Shown here piece by piece: positions 24,684-32,844 of a stretch of DNA of 32,864 bases. How positions within the stretch are numbered: the stretch's first letter is position 1; each line of letters begins with the position of its first letter. The DNA lies in NCBI GenBank assembly GCA_005776475.1, contig SXPB01000132.1, positions 1 through 32,864 of the forward strand. Direction: 5' to 3'. A program made the translations under genes and the position numbers. This DNA comes from Planctomycetia bacterium (GTDB lineage Bacteria > Planctomycetota > UBA1135 > UBA2386). The notes beneath the pieces were generated by a model. The model had not been told where the DNA came from. It was given only the letters and a program-made list of their open reading frames with translations, and did no database searches.

Positions 24684-26546
24684 TCACTGCACCTGCGTGA
24701 CGCTGCGCACCGCGTTGCTGAACAGGAACCCGCCGCTCTCGCCGTTCACCAGCGGGAAGGCCGGATCGAACAACGCCACGGCCTGCGCGGCGATCGCAAA
24801 ACCCGGCGCGAACACCGGCGCAAAGAACGTGAACGGCACCGCGTTCGTCGGCGCGAGCGTGACGGCGGCACCGATACCGAGGTCGAGCGTCGAGATGTAG
24901 ACCATGCAGCCCGGCACCGTGGTCAAGATGCCCGTCATGTCGAAGCCACCCGGCAGCGGGTTGACGCTCAGATAGAGCGCCGACAAGTAGAGGCCCGAGC
25001 CCGGCACGAACTCGGGGATGTTGCCGATGGTGTAGGTCACCGTGGTGCTCGGGTTGATGACCGGCGCCGGCGACGCCGACAGCGTCAACGGGGCCAGCGT
25101 GGTCGGCGGCACCAGGACGAACGGCGTCACCGACGACAGCGTCGACGACACCGGGACCGCGCTGACTCCGGCAAGCGTGCTGCCCACCACCATCGTCGTC
25201 GTGTTCGTGCTGACCGCCATGCTGACCCACACCATCGTCACGTCACCGGTGGTCAGGTTGATCTGCCACTGGAAGGTCGCGGGGTTGGTCGTGGCGTATT
25301 CGTAGACGCCGTCGAAGGTGACGTAGAGCACACCTGCGGCCTCTTCCGTCTTGATCAGGCCACTGCCCGCGATGGCCGGGTTGAAGTCGCGCCAGTTGTA
25401 CCAAGCGAGGCCGGTGGCCGTCGCCGTCGCCGCCAGGGAGGCAATGTAGGCCGTGCCCTGGTTGCCGACCGCGGCGGCGGTCAACACACCGTTCGACGAG
25501 ATGGTCCACTGCGGTGCCGTGCCACCCGGCACCGGCGGCGCCACCGACGGCGAGAACGTGGCGACGACGTCGTCACCCGTGGCCAGTACCGTGGCCGCCG
25601 GAGTCGGCGGCACATAGAGCAGACTGGCGACACCGGGCACCCAGTTGGCGATGTAGCCATTTCCCGCCAGGGTGAACAACAGCACGTTGCCATCCAACGC
25701 TGCCTTGGCCGCCGGCGAACCAGCGAACGACTGCATCAGGCTGCTGCTCGTGTCCGGAGCCGAGTAGTTGTGGCAACCGGCGCCGAAGTTCTGGTTGTAG
25801 GCCACCGACAGGTCGCGGATCTGCAGGCCCGTGAAGTGCGGCGCCAGCACATTGGTCGCGATCGGGTGCGTGCCCTGGATGAGCAGCCACGTCTCCGCGC
25901 CGGGCACGTAGGTGAACGTTCCGGTGCAGTGCGTTCCGAACTGCGTGTCCGGCGAAGCGATCGCCGGCGCGTTGTCGGGGTCCGCGTCCATGGGCGCCGA
26001 CAGCGGGCCCTGCAGCATGGTGGCGACGTTGGTGACTTCACCGCCGCTCAGCGTGGCCGTGCCGTACGCCGAGCTCAGGACCATCTGGCGGTCGTAGAGC
26101 ACGTTGGTCGGAGTGCCCGTGCGCTGGTCGGTGAACCAGACCTGGATCGCGTAGGTACGGCCCGCAACCAGCGGGGCGACGTTGTCGATGCGGATGCCAC
26201 CCCAGCCGGTCGGGTTGGCGGCCGGCGACGTCTGCATGGCCAGCGAGTTGCCGAGCAGCTTGTTGTACTCGATGTTGCCGGTCGTCGAATTGTTCAAGCC
26301 GCCGTTGATGTAGCCGGCCCAGCCGGTGGGTTGGAAACCGCCCGCGAAGGTGACGCCGTTGACGGTCGCTGGGATCGCGACGATGCCCGGTTGGTGGGCG
26401 TTGGCGGCGAAGACGAAGGCGCCTTCGACGCTGACGTCGGTCGGGGCGACGCTCGGGAGGACTGGGCCCCACGTGATGGTCTGGGCCGTGGCGGCGCAGG
26501 CCAGAGCGGCGGCAACGAGAACGGAGCGTGGTGCTGTGCTGGACAT
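24684..26546 (-). CDS. Large exported protein with planctomycete-type middle and C-terminal modules
   Basis: The 620-residue protein has a signal peptide (cleavage near CAATAQ, about 22). An N-terminal domain (about 23-250) looks like a jelly-roll, with TYAIQVWFTDQRTG and TWLLIQGTH. A middle module (about 258-480) begins FGAGCHNYS and includes TISSNGVL, WYNWRDFNP, EEAAGVLYVTFDGV and QINLTTGDVTMVW. A C-terminal domain (about 500-620) ends GFLFSNAV. The middle and end modules recur in the protein at 27289. It is probably secreted or surface bound; no catalytic motif was seen. A TAGACT -10-like site at 26624-26629 would give a leader of about 70 bases. Confidence 0.8.
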   Translation of the reverse strand: MSSTAPRSVLVAAALACAATAQTITWGPVLPSVAPTDVSVEGAFVFAANAHQPGIVAIPATVNGVTFAGGFQPTGWAGYINGGLNNSTTGNIEYNKLLGNSLAMQTSPAANPTGWGGIRIDNVAPLVAGRTYAIQVWFTDQRTGTPTNVLYDRQMVLSSAYGTATLSGGEVTNVATMLQGPLSAPMDADPDNAPAIASPDTQFGTHCTGTFTYVPGAETWLLIQGTHPIATNVLAPHFTGLQIRDLSVAYNQNFGAGCHNYSAPDTSSSLMQSFAGSPAAKAALDGNVLLFTLAGNGYIANWVPGVASLLYVPPTPAATVLATGDDVVATFSPSVAPPVPGGTAPQWTISSNGVLTAAAVGNQGTAYIASLAATATATGLAWYNWRDFNPAIAGSGLIKTEEAAGVLYVTFDGVYEYATTNPATFQWQINLTTGDVTMVWVSMAVSTNTTTMVVGSTLAGVSAVPVSSTLSSVTPFVLVPPTTLAPLTLSASPAPVINPSTTVTYTIGNIPEFVPGSGLYLSALYLSVNPLPGGFDMTGILTTVPGCMVYISTLDLGIGAAVTLAPTNAVPFTFFAPVFAPGFAIAAQAVALFDPAFPLVNGESGGFLFSNAVRSVTQVQ

Positions 26547-26623
26547 GGTGGAGTCGCGGATCGAGGCTGGGATTGGGGAGTCGTGCGGGTCGGTTGCGAC
26601 GCGTTGCTCCGCCGAGGGCGCGA

Positions 26624-26629
26624 AGTCTA
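26624..26629 (-). promoter_or_regulatory. Predicted -10 element of the exported protein gene at 24684
   Basis: TAGACT on the minus strand is followed by TCGCGCCC, the same hexamer and C-rich context as the site at 17155. The start codon is 77 bases downstream. Confidence 0.3.
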
Positions 26630-26739
26630 TCGAGTGCCGGAGTCACGATGACGTGCGCGTGTACGCAGGAGTGCACCACGTCTGTCGCGATGCGGACCGT
26701 GGTGCGGCGCGATCTACGGCACGGCGCACTTCCGGGAGT

Positions 26740-27010
26740 TCAGCGCAACGTTCCTGGTGGCTTGAAGAGCAGCTGGCCTGGCCGGCGCACAAGGGCAGCG
26801 ACGGGCCGCACCTCCATCACCCACAACCGGCTCTTCGCCGCGCCGAGACTTGAGCTCGCGAAACTGCTGTGGATCGCCGCAGGATGCCAGCGCGCGCGCA
26901 GCAGTTGCGCCCCGACCATGGCCGAACCGGTCAGCTCGATGCTCTCGATGGTCCCCGGACCGGTCGGCGACAACACCAGGTCGACGCGGCCGACCTTGGA
27001 CGTCACCTCC
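26740..27010 (-). pseudogene. Possible small gene or gene remnant
   Basis: The 740 bases between 26547 and 27288 have no convincing complete gene. On the minus strand, one frame from about 27010 to 26740 has protein-like content and strongly G/C third positions: GRVDLVLSPTGPGTIESIEL, then a helical stretch and a basic end. Upstream of about 27010 the same frame loses that bias, and a neighbouring frame looks somewhat better, so a frameshifted or truncated gene is possible. A GTG near 27012 could also start a short intact protein of about 90 residues. No family is recognised. The rest of the gap shows nothing further. Confidence 0.3.
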
Positions 27011-27288
27011 CAGGCAGTGCCTCTGGCTCGTCGGCATCTCGGCACTGCTACTGTCCGTCGTGGTGGCGAGGTGGCTCGGCTGGCGCTGTGGCGCACTGTG
27101 GCCGTGAACGGCACGACGGCGCCATGCGCCGGACACCGCGGCATCGCATCGGCTGGCACCGGCCAGTGCTACCGCACCTGGCTTCGGACTGGTTTGCCGT
27201 TCGCGAGCTTCTTGCACTTCTGCGTACATTCTGCGCGCATCGGTCCTTCCGCAGGTGGGCACCTATTCCGCCCGCTCTGGAAACCGAG

Positions 27289-29082
27289 ATGCCACTCTCC
27301 TACCGCCAAACCATGCGCGTCCTGGCCCTCGCCGTCGCGCTGCTCCCGATCGCCCCACTGGCTGCGCAGAACTGCAACCTGCTCGCAATGGAGGCCGCCA
27401 CCACCACCACCTCGACCTTGTGGGACATCAGCAAGGTGACCGGCGCCGCGTCGAATCCGCGCACCGTCAACGCAACTCCGTTCCGCGCGCCGACCGAGAT
27501 GGCGTTCGGCCTCAACGGCGTGCTCTACGGCGTGTCGCAGGGCACCACCGGGGACTGGCCGGCTGGCGGCAAGCTGTGGTCGATCAACCCAACCACCGGC
27601 ACGCCGACGTTCATCGCCAACCTGACCCAGTGGCTGTCCGTCGAGGGCGACCTCGCCGTCGACCCGATCAGCGGCAAGCTCTACGCAATCACCGGCATCG
27701 GCGATCTGTTCACGATCAACACCAGCACCGGGGTCTGCACGACGGTCGGCACCTTGGCGTGGAGCGACTACTCGGCGATGACGTTCGATGCGGCCGGCGA
27801 AATGTGGATCTGGGACACGTTCACCCAACAGCTGATGCACGTCGACAAGACCAACGGCGCCGTGCTCGGTTCGGTGACGACCACGCCGTCGCCCGGTGGC
27901 GGCATTGGCAGCCTGATCTTCGACCCGATGAGCGGTGACTTCTTTCTCGCCGCTGGCTCGACCTCGCCGAAGATCGGCACGGTCAATCCCAACACCGGCG
28001 CGTTCACGCTGAAGGGCCCGATGACCGGCATGGGCGGTGTCTATTCGATCGAGATCGACAAGCGCGCCTGTGCTTCGGTGACGAGCGACGGCGTCGGCTG
28101 CGTCACGCGCTTCGCGTCGTTCTACGAATCGATGACGGCGACGGCGATGGACCTTGCGGGCAAGCGCGTCGTGGCCACCGCGAACAGCGGCGGCTACTCG
28201 CTGCAGACCCTGCCCGGCAACGGCATCTCGTTGGCGGCCGCGGCGGTGATGCTGCCGCTCGGCAACGACGACAGCATCGTCTTCGGCAGCTACGGCCTGT
28301 GCATCGGTTCCAACGGCTGGGTGGCACGTGGCCCCGGCAACTCGATCGCGCCGGTCCCGCAACCAGCGGTGCTGCTGAACCAGATCAACCAGCAGATCAG
28401 CGCCTGGACCGACCTCGATCCGAGCGATCCGGCAAGTGGCTTCGTCTACTACCACGAGCCCGCGCCAGGTGTCGCTCGCGTCGTCTGGGCCGGCGTCATC
28501 GCGCCCGGCAACTTCGTCCCCAACTGGTTCCAGATCACCTGGAACGTGTTCAGCGGCGATTGGGAGATCGAGTTCGGCACGCTGGCGACGAACAATCCGA
28601 CGCCATGGCTCGTCGGTTACTCGCCCGGTGGGCCCAGCCTCAATCCCGGCCCCAGTGACGTCTCGACGTTTGGCGCGCCGACGCACCTGCTGAGTGCGTT
28701 CGACGTGTTGCCACTGACGATCGCCGCGATCGGCCGACCGGTGCAGCAGAACGTCGCCGTGCAGTTCAACGCGACCACCACCAACGTCGAGCCGACCGCT
28801 CTGCTGCACATCGGCATCATCGGCTTGACCGACCCGCACCTCTCGTTGGCCTTCCTCGGCCTGCCCAACGACTGCTGGTTGCACGCGAGCCTCGACGCCT
28901 TCACCACGCCGGTCTGGTTCCCGACCACGACGCAGAATTGGAATGTGCTGACGTTGCCGGCGCTACCGGCGTCGGTGAACGGCTTCGTGTTCCACACGCA
29001 GGCGATCACGTTCGACAACAACGGCCTCGGTCCGACGACGCGCGTCAGCAACGGCCTGAAGTGTGTGGTCGGTCTCAACTGA
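27289..29082 (+). CDS. Large exported protein: beta-propeller plus planctomycete-type modules
   Basis: The 597-residue protein has a signal peptide (cleavage near LAAQ, about 27). Residues about 30-260 look like a beta-propeller, with blades such as GVLYGVSQGTTGDWPAGGKLW, GKLYAITGIGDLFTINTSTG and GEMWIWDTFTQQLMHVDKT. A module from about 268 starts GVGCVTRFASFYE and includes GSNGWV, AWTDLDPSDPASG, VARVVWAGVIAPG and GYSPGGPSLNPG. A C-terminal domain (about 475-597) includes LAFLGLPNDCWLHASLD and ends RVSNGLKCVVGL. A second start at 27313 is possible; GGAAA before 27289 favours the first. Function is unknown. Confidence 0.8.
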   Translation: MPLSYRQTMRVLALAVALLPIAPLAAQNCNLLAMEAATTTTSTLWDISKVTGAASNPRTVNATPFRAPTEMAFGLNGVLYGVSQGTTGDWPAGGKLWSINPTTGTPTFIANLTQWLSVEGDLAVDPISGKLYAITGIGDLFTINTSTGVCTTVGTLAWSDYSAMTFDAAGEMWIWDTFTQQLMHVDKTNGAVLGSVTTTPSPGGGIGSLIFDPMSGDFFLAAGSTSPKIGTVNPNTGAFTLKGPMTGMGGVYSIEIDKRACASVTSDGVGCVTRFASFYESMTATAMDLAGKRVVATANSGGYSLQTLPGNGISLAAAAVMLPLGNDDSIVFGSYGLCIGSNGWVARGPGNSIAPVPQPAVLLNQINQQISAWTDLDPSDPASGFVYYHEPAPGVARVVWAGVIAPGNFVPNWFQITWNVFSGDWEIEFGTLATNNPTPWLVGYSPGGPSLNPGPSDVSTFGAPTHLLSAFDVLPLTIAAIGRPVQQNVAVQFNATTTNVEPTALLHIGIIGLTDPHLSLAFLGLPNDCWLHASLDAFTTPVWFPTTTQNWNVLTLPALPASVNGFVFHTQAITFDNNGLGPTTRVSNGLKCVVGLN

Positions 29083-29099
29083 GGCCGGCTCGCCGAGGA

Positions 29100-29137
29100 G
29101 CACCAGCGCGATCGACCGCGGTCCGGCATGCTGGTGC
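29100..29137. terminator. Nested hairpin between convergent genes
   Basis: GCACCAGC (29100-29107) pairs with GCTGGTGC (29130-29137). The loop holds a second perfect palindrome, GACCGCGGTC (29114-29123). It lies in the 106-base gap between convergent genes and has no T-run. The gap holds no other feature I can see. Confidence 0.35.
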
Positions 29138-29188
29138 GTCACAGCGACATCGAGCAGGTCACGCGACCAGGGACCTGCGAGCGTGCCG

Positions 29189-31258
29189 TCATTTGCGCGG
29201 CCAGACGTTGTCCTGCTTGTCGCCGTCGGGGAAGCGCCCGGCGGGATCGAGCGTGATCTTCTCGATCTTGCGCGGCCCGAACTGCAGGCGAGCCTCGAAG
29301 GTGCGGCTGCCGCCGAACCACACGTCGACGGGCCAGGTCACGATCGCCGAGCCGTCGGCGCCGATCTTGGCATTGGCCATCGTCCCGAGAGCGGGCCCGT
29401 CGCTCGCGAACTCGACTTTCAGCACCACGGGAGACGGCATCTGCCCAGCCTGGCGCACGGTCACCACCGTGTCCGAGCCCGAGCCGCGCACGCCCTCGAT
29501 CGAGCCGTCGACCGACTCCGTGGTCCACAGCCAGTAATACCAGAACCAGCCGAGATCCTGCCCGAGCGCGTTGCTCATGAAGAACGCGAAGTCCCACGGC
29601 GACGGATGCTTGAAGGCCCAGGTCCGCGCGTACTCGCGCATCGCCAGCTGCACCGCTTCGTCGCCGACGATGCCGCCGAGCATCGACAGCATCATCGGCG
29701 CCTTCTGGTAGGCCTGGAAGCCGTACTGGTTGCCGGCGTAGTTCGCGTTCCACATCAGCGGCGGTTCGGCTTCGTTGCCGCTCAGCTGGCCGTAGCTCTG
29801 GCCGCGACCGTCGAGGCTCGGCGCTCGGCCGCGACGATGCGCACCCGAGAGGATGTTCATGTACGAATCGAAGCCCTCGTCCATCCACCCGTACATCGTC
29901 TCGTTGGTGCCGACCATCATCGGCCACCACTGGTGCGCGGTCTCGTGGTCGGCCGCACCCGCGTTCGAGTTGATGACCATCGGGTACTCCATGCCCGCAC
30001 TCGGGCCGTCCTGCATCGTCAGCTGCGGGAACGGGTACGGCACCCAGAGCCCCGAGTAGAACTCGAGCGCGTGCCGTGCGGTCTCGCCGGCACCGCGGAA
30101 GCGGGCGGCGCGCTCGGGCAGGTGCACCATGTGGATCGGGACCGGCCCCTTGCCCGGGATCGTGGCGCGCGTCGCCTTCCAGACGAAGTTCTCGGCCGTG
30201 GCCCAGGCGAAGTCGTTGACGAGGTCGGCGACGAAGTGCCAGACGAGACGGTCGCCGGCCGCGGTCGACTTGCCCGGTCCGACTTCGTCAGGGCCGACGA
30301 TGGTGATCTCGGCGTCGCTGTCGAGCACCTTGGCGAGCCGCTCGCGCGCGGTGGCGGTCAGGACCTCGTTGGGATTCTGCAGCACGCCCGTGCCCGTCAC
30401 GATCCAGCCGGCGGGCACCGAGAGGCGCACGTCGAAGCGGCCGAAGTTGTTGTAGAACTCGGACGGTCCGAGGTACGGGTTGGTGTCCCAGCCGTTCAGG
30501 TCGTCGTACTTGGCCAGCCGCGGAAACCACTGGGTCGGTTGGAACAGCGTGTCGCTCCAGCGCTGCGTCATGCGGTGGCCGCGGCCGCCGTCGCCCCCCG
30601 GCAGCTTCGTGCGCCACTCGACCTCGAGCACGGCCTTGCCCTTGGCGGCGATCGGCTTGCCGAGGCTGATGGTCGCCACGGTCTGGTCGAGACCGCTGAC
30701 GCTGCTGGTCTTGGCCGCGTCGTCGCCACCGCCGTCGCCACCACCGCCGCCGCGGCCGGTCCGGCGTCCAGGACGCGCGGCCAGATCGATCGGCTCGCCA
30801 TCGATCGCCAACCGCGTCACCACCATGCCATCGGTCGTCTCGGCCGGTACCGAGGAACCGCGCTGCACGCGGTCGCGGAAGATGTTGTGGTCGAGCCGCA
30901 GCACGAGCCGCGTCAGTTCCGACGGGCTGTGGTTGTGCACGACGATCTGCTCCTTGCCGAGGATCGACTGCGTCCCGCGGTCGAGGTGCGCTTCGATCGT
31001 GAAGTCGGTCTGCAGCTGCCAGTAGTTCGGCCCGGGCTGGCCCGTGAAGTCGCGCGTGCCAGCGGCGAACGCGCGCTGGATCGAGTCGGTCAGCGGCACA
31101 TCGCGGCGGATCGCGCGCGTCGAGGACTCGAGTCCTTTGCGCAGCAACTCCGGGGCACGGGCGACCACGTCGGCGGGCACGCTCTGCGCGTGCAGGAGGC
31201 CCGGTGCCAGGGATTGGGCAAACGCGGTGGCGAAGGCGAGGGCAGCTGGTCGGAACAT
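29189..31258 (-). CDS. Exported M1-family zinc metallopeptidase (aminopeptidase N-like)
   Basis: The 689-residue protein has a signal peptide (cleavage near LLHAQ, about 25). The zinc site is HETAH (438-442) with the second glutamate, Glu461, exactly 18 residues later in MDEGFDSY. The usual GxMEN exopeptidase motif is present as SAGMEYP. An N-terminal beta-sandwich domain precedes it and contains a Gly/Asp/Arg-rich insert (about 162-185). Release of N-terminal residues from peptides outside the cytoplasm is expected. A TAGATT -10-like site lies at 31302-31307. Confidence 0.9.
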   Translation of the reverse strand: MFRPAALAFATAFAQSLAPGLLHAQSVPADVVARAPELLRKGLESSTRAIRRDVPLTDSIQRAFAAGTRDFTGQPGPNYWQLQTDFTIEAHLDRGTQSILGKEQIVVHNHSPSELTRLVLRLDHNIFRDRVQRGSSVPAETTDGMVVTRLAIDGEPIDLAARPGRRTGRGGGGGDGGGDDAAKTSSVSGLDQTVATISLGKPIAAKGKAVLEVEWRTKLPGGDGGRGHRMTQRWSDTLFQPTQWFPRLAKYDDLNGWDTNPYLGPSEFYNNFGRFDVRLSVPAGWIVTGTGVLQNPNEVLTATARERLAKVLDSDAEITIVGPDEVGPGKSTAAGDRLVWHFVADLVNDFAWATAENFVWKATRATIPGKGPVPIHMVHLPERAARFRGAGETARHALEFYSGLWVPYPFPQLTMQDGPSAGMEYPMVINSNAGAADHETAHQWWPMMVGTNETMYGWMDEGFDSYMNILSGAHRRGRAPSLDGRGQSYGQLSGNEAEPPLMWNANYAGNQYGFQAYQKAPMMLSMLGGIVGDEAVQLAMREYARTWAFKHPSPWDFAFFMSNALGQDLGWFWYYWLWTTESVDGSIEGVRGSGSDTVVTVRQAGQMPSPVVLKVEFASDGPALGTMANAKIGADGSAIVTWPVDVWFGGSRTFEARLQFGPRKIEKITLDPAGRFPDGDKQDNVWPRK

Positions 31259-31301
31259 CAGGGGGTCTCCGCGATCGGCCGGGAACGGCGAATCGGCGGC
31301 G

Positions 31302-31307
31302 AATCTA
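31302..31307 (-). promoter_or_regulatory. Predicted -10 element of the M1 peptidase gene
   Basis: TAGATT on the minus strand is followed by CGCCGCCG. It lies 43 bases before the ATG at 31258. No -35 hexamer at normal spacing was found. Confidence 0.3.
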
Positions 31308-31388
31308 GCGGAGGGTCAAACCGCGTCCGACCGCGGAAGTGCACCGTTATTGGCGAACGCGAAGGGCCCCAGCAACGCGTTGCCCGGG

Positions 31389-31817
31389 TCAGGCTCGCAG
31401 GGCGCCCGGGAACAGCACGTGGTTCTCGAGGTGGATGTGTTCCATGATCGCGCGTTCGAACTCGGCGAGCCCGAGGTAGAGCGCGCGCCAGGTGCCGCAG
31501 GCTCCCGGGGGCGGCACGAACGCGTGCGCCAGCGTGCGCAGGCGCGCGAGATCGCGGCCGTGTTCCTCGTGCTCGGCGGTCAGGACCTGGATCGGCGCCA
31601 CCGCACGGGCCGCCGCGCCCGCCATCAGCATCGGGAACAGCACCGTCTCCTCCTTCTGCATGTGCTGCTCGAGCCGGCCGGTCATCGCCTGCAGGTGGGC
31701 TGCGAGGCCGCGCGGGCAATCCGGCTTGTCGGCGTGCACGTGTTCGACCTTCGCCGCCATCGCCAGCAGGCGCGGCAGTTCCTGGCGATGGCCGGCGTGG
31801 AAGTGGTCGTCGCGCAT
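31389..31817 (-). CDS. Hemerythrin-domain protein, RIC/YtfE-like without the ScdA N-domain
   Basis: This 142-residue protein matches the di-iron half of RIC (YtfE/ScdA) proteins, which help repair iron-sulfur clusters after nitrosative or oxidative stress. The candidate ligands are all present and correctly spaced: His10, His28 (or His26), His52, Glu56, His83 (or His86), His127 and Glu131 in EHIHLENHVLFP. Full RIC proteins are about 220 residues and have an N-terminal ScdA domain, which is missing here. It has no signal peptide. It follows the WD40 gene with only one base between stop and start (TGACATG), so translation is probably coupled. Confidence 0.82.
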   Translation of the reverse strand: MRDDHFHAGHRQELPRLLAMAAKVEHVHADKPDCPRGLAAHLQAMTGRLEQHMQKEETVLFPMLMAGAAARAVAPIQVLTAEHEEHGRDLARLRTLAHAFVPPPGACGTWRALYLGLAEFERAIMEHIHLENHVLFPGALRA

Positions 31818-31818
31818 G

Positions 31819-32844
31819 TCACTTCTTGCCGCTCTCCTTCTTTGGAGCCGTGACGTTCCACAGCTTGATCGACTTGTCGACGCTGCCCGACGCCAGCCGC
31901 TTGCCGTCCGGACTGAACGCCACGCCCCTGACCGGGCTGCTGTGCCCCTGCAACGTGAGCGACTCCACGCCGCTCGCGGCGTCCCACACCTTCACCGTGT
32001 TGTCGAAGCACGCCGACGCCAACCATTTCCCATCCCGGCTGAAGGAGAGGCAATTGATCTCGCTGGTGTGCCCGCTCAACGTGAGCAATTCCGTTCCCTT
32101 CGCGGCGTCCCACACTTTCACGGTCTTGTCGCCGCCGGCCGACGCCACGCGTTTCCCGTCCGGACTGAACGCCACGCACATGACGTAGCTCGTGTGCCCT
32201 TTCAAGGTGCGCAACTCCGCTCCGCTCGTGGCGTCCCACACCTTCACGGTCTCATCCAGGCAGCCCGACGCCAGTTGTTTCCCGTCCGGGCTGTAGGCCA
32301 CGCTCCAGACTTCGCCGGTGTGCCCCTTGAGGGTGAGCAACTCCGTTCCACTCGTGGCGTCCCACACTTTCAATGTTTTGTCCGAGCTCGCCGACACCAG
32401 CCGTTTCCCGTCCGGACTGAAGGCCACGCAATAGCCCCCCATGGTGTGCCCAGTCATTGTGAGCGACTCTTCTCCGCTCGTGGCATCCCACACCTTCACC
32501 GTCTGGTCGAAGCTCGTCGACGCCAGTCGTTTCCCGTCCGGGCTGAACGCCACGCCCGAGACCACCTTGGTGTGCCCCTTCAACGTGAGCAATTCCTCTC
32601 CGGTCGCGGCGTCCCAGACCTTCACCGTCTTGTCCGAGCTGGCCGAAGCAAGCCGCTTGCCGTCGGGACTGAACGCCACGCTGTAGACCCGGTTCGTATG
32701 CCCGTTCAACGTGAGCGGCTCGGCGGCGGCCGACTGCGCGCGGGCGAGAGCCATGCACACGACCACCACGCCCAATGCGGTGGGGAATTTCGCGGCCCAC
32801 GAACCAAGGCCAAACCGGCCTGCACCTGACAAAGTGATTCTCAT
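31819..32844 (-). CDS. Exported seven-bladed WD40 beta-propeller protein
   Basis: The 341-residue protein has a long signal peptide or membrane segment (about 17-40; cleavage near AEP). Seven WD40 repeats of exactly 42 residues follow, each with GHT, VAFSPDGKRLAS and VKVWDA. Seven blades close a single propeller, and the tail is only about ten residues (TAPKKESGKK). A binding scaffold outside the cytoplasm is likely. The start has GAGGAAGCTGGAA upstream. It is coupled to the hemerythrin gene by TGACATG, although that product seems cytosolic. The window ends 20 bases upstream of the start, so its promoter is not visible. Confidence 0.9.
   Translation of the reverse strand: MRITLSGAGRFGLGSWAAKFPTALGVVVVCMALARAQSAAAEPLTLNGHTNRVYSVAFSPDGKRLASASSDKTVKVWDAATGEELLTLKGHTKVVSGVAFSPDGKRLASTSFDQTVKVWDATSGEESLTMTGHTMGGYCVAFSPDGKRLVSASSDKTLKVWDATSGTELLTLKGHTGEVWSVAYSPDGKQLASGCLDETVKVWDATSGAELRTLKGHTSYVMCVAFSPDGKRVASAGGDKTVKVWDAAKGTELLTLSGHTSEINCLSFSRDGKWLASACFDNTVKVWDAASGVESLTLQGHSSPVRGVAFSPDGKRLASGSVDKSIKLWNVTAPKKESGKK
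31822..32703 (-). repeat. Seven tandem 126-bp DNA repeats encoding the WD40 blades
   Basis: From 32703 to 31822 the gene is built of seven units of 42 codons without a length change. The segment coding for FSPDGKRLAS and KVWDA is nearly the same base for base in most units, while the middle of each blade varies. This indicates recent duplication or gene conversion among blades. Confidence 0.8.

Noticed and set aside
29063-31447. 794-codon plus-strand ORF opposite the M1 peptidase
   Set aside because: Shadow of the peptidase gene, whose zinc motif and signal peptide are on the minus strand.
31822-32703. Regular tandem repeats that could suggest a CRISPR array
   Set aside because: The 126-base period is in frame and encodes WD40 blades; there are no short palindromic repeats with unique spacers.
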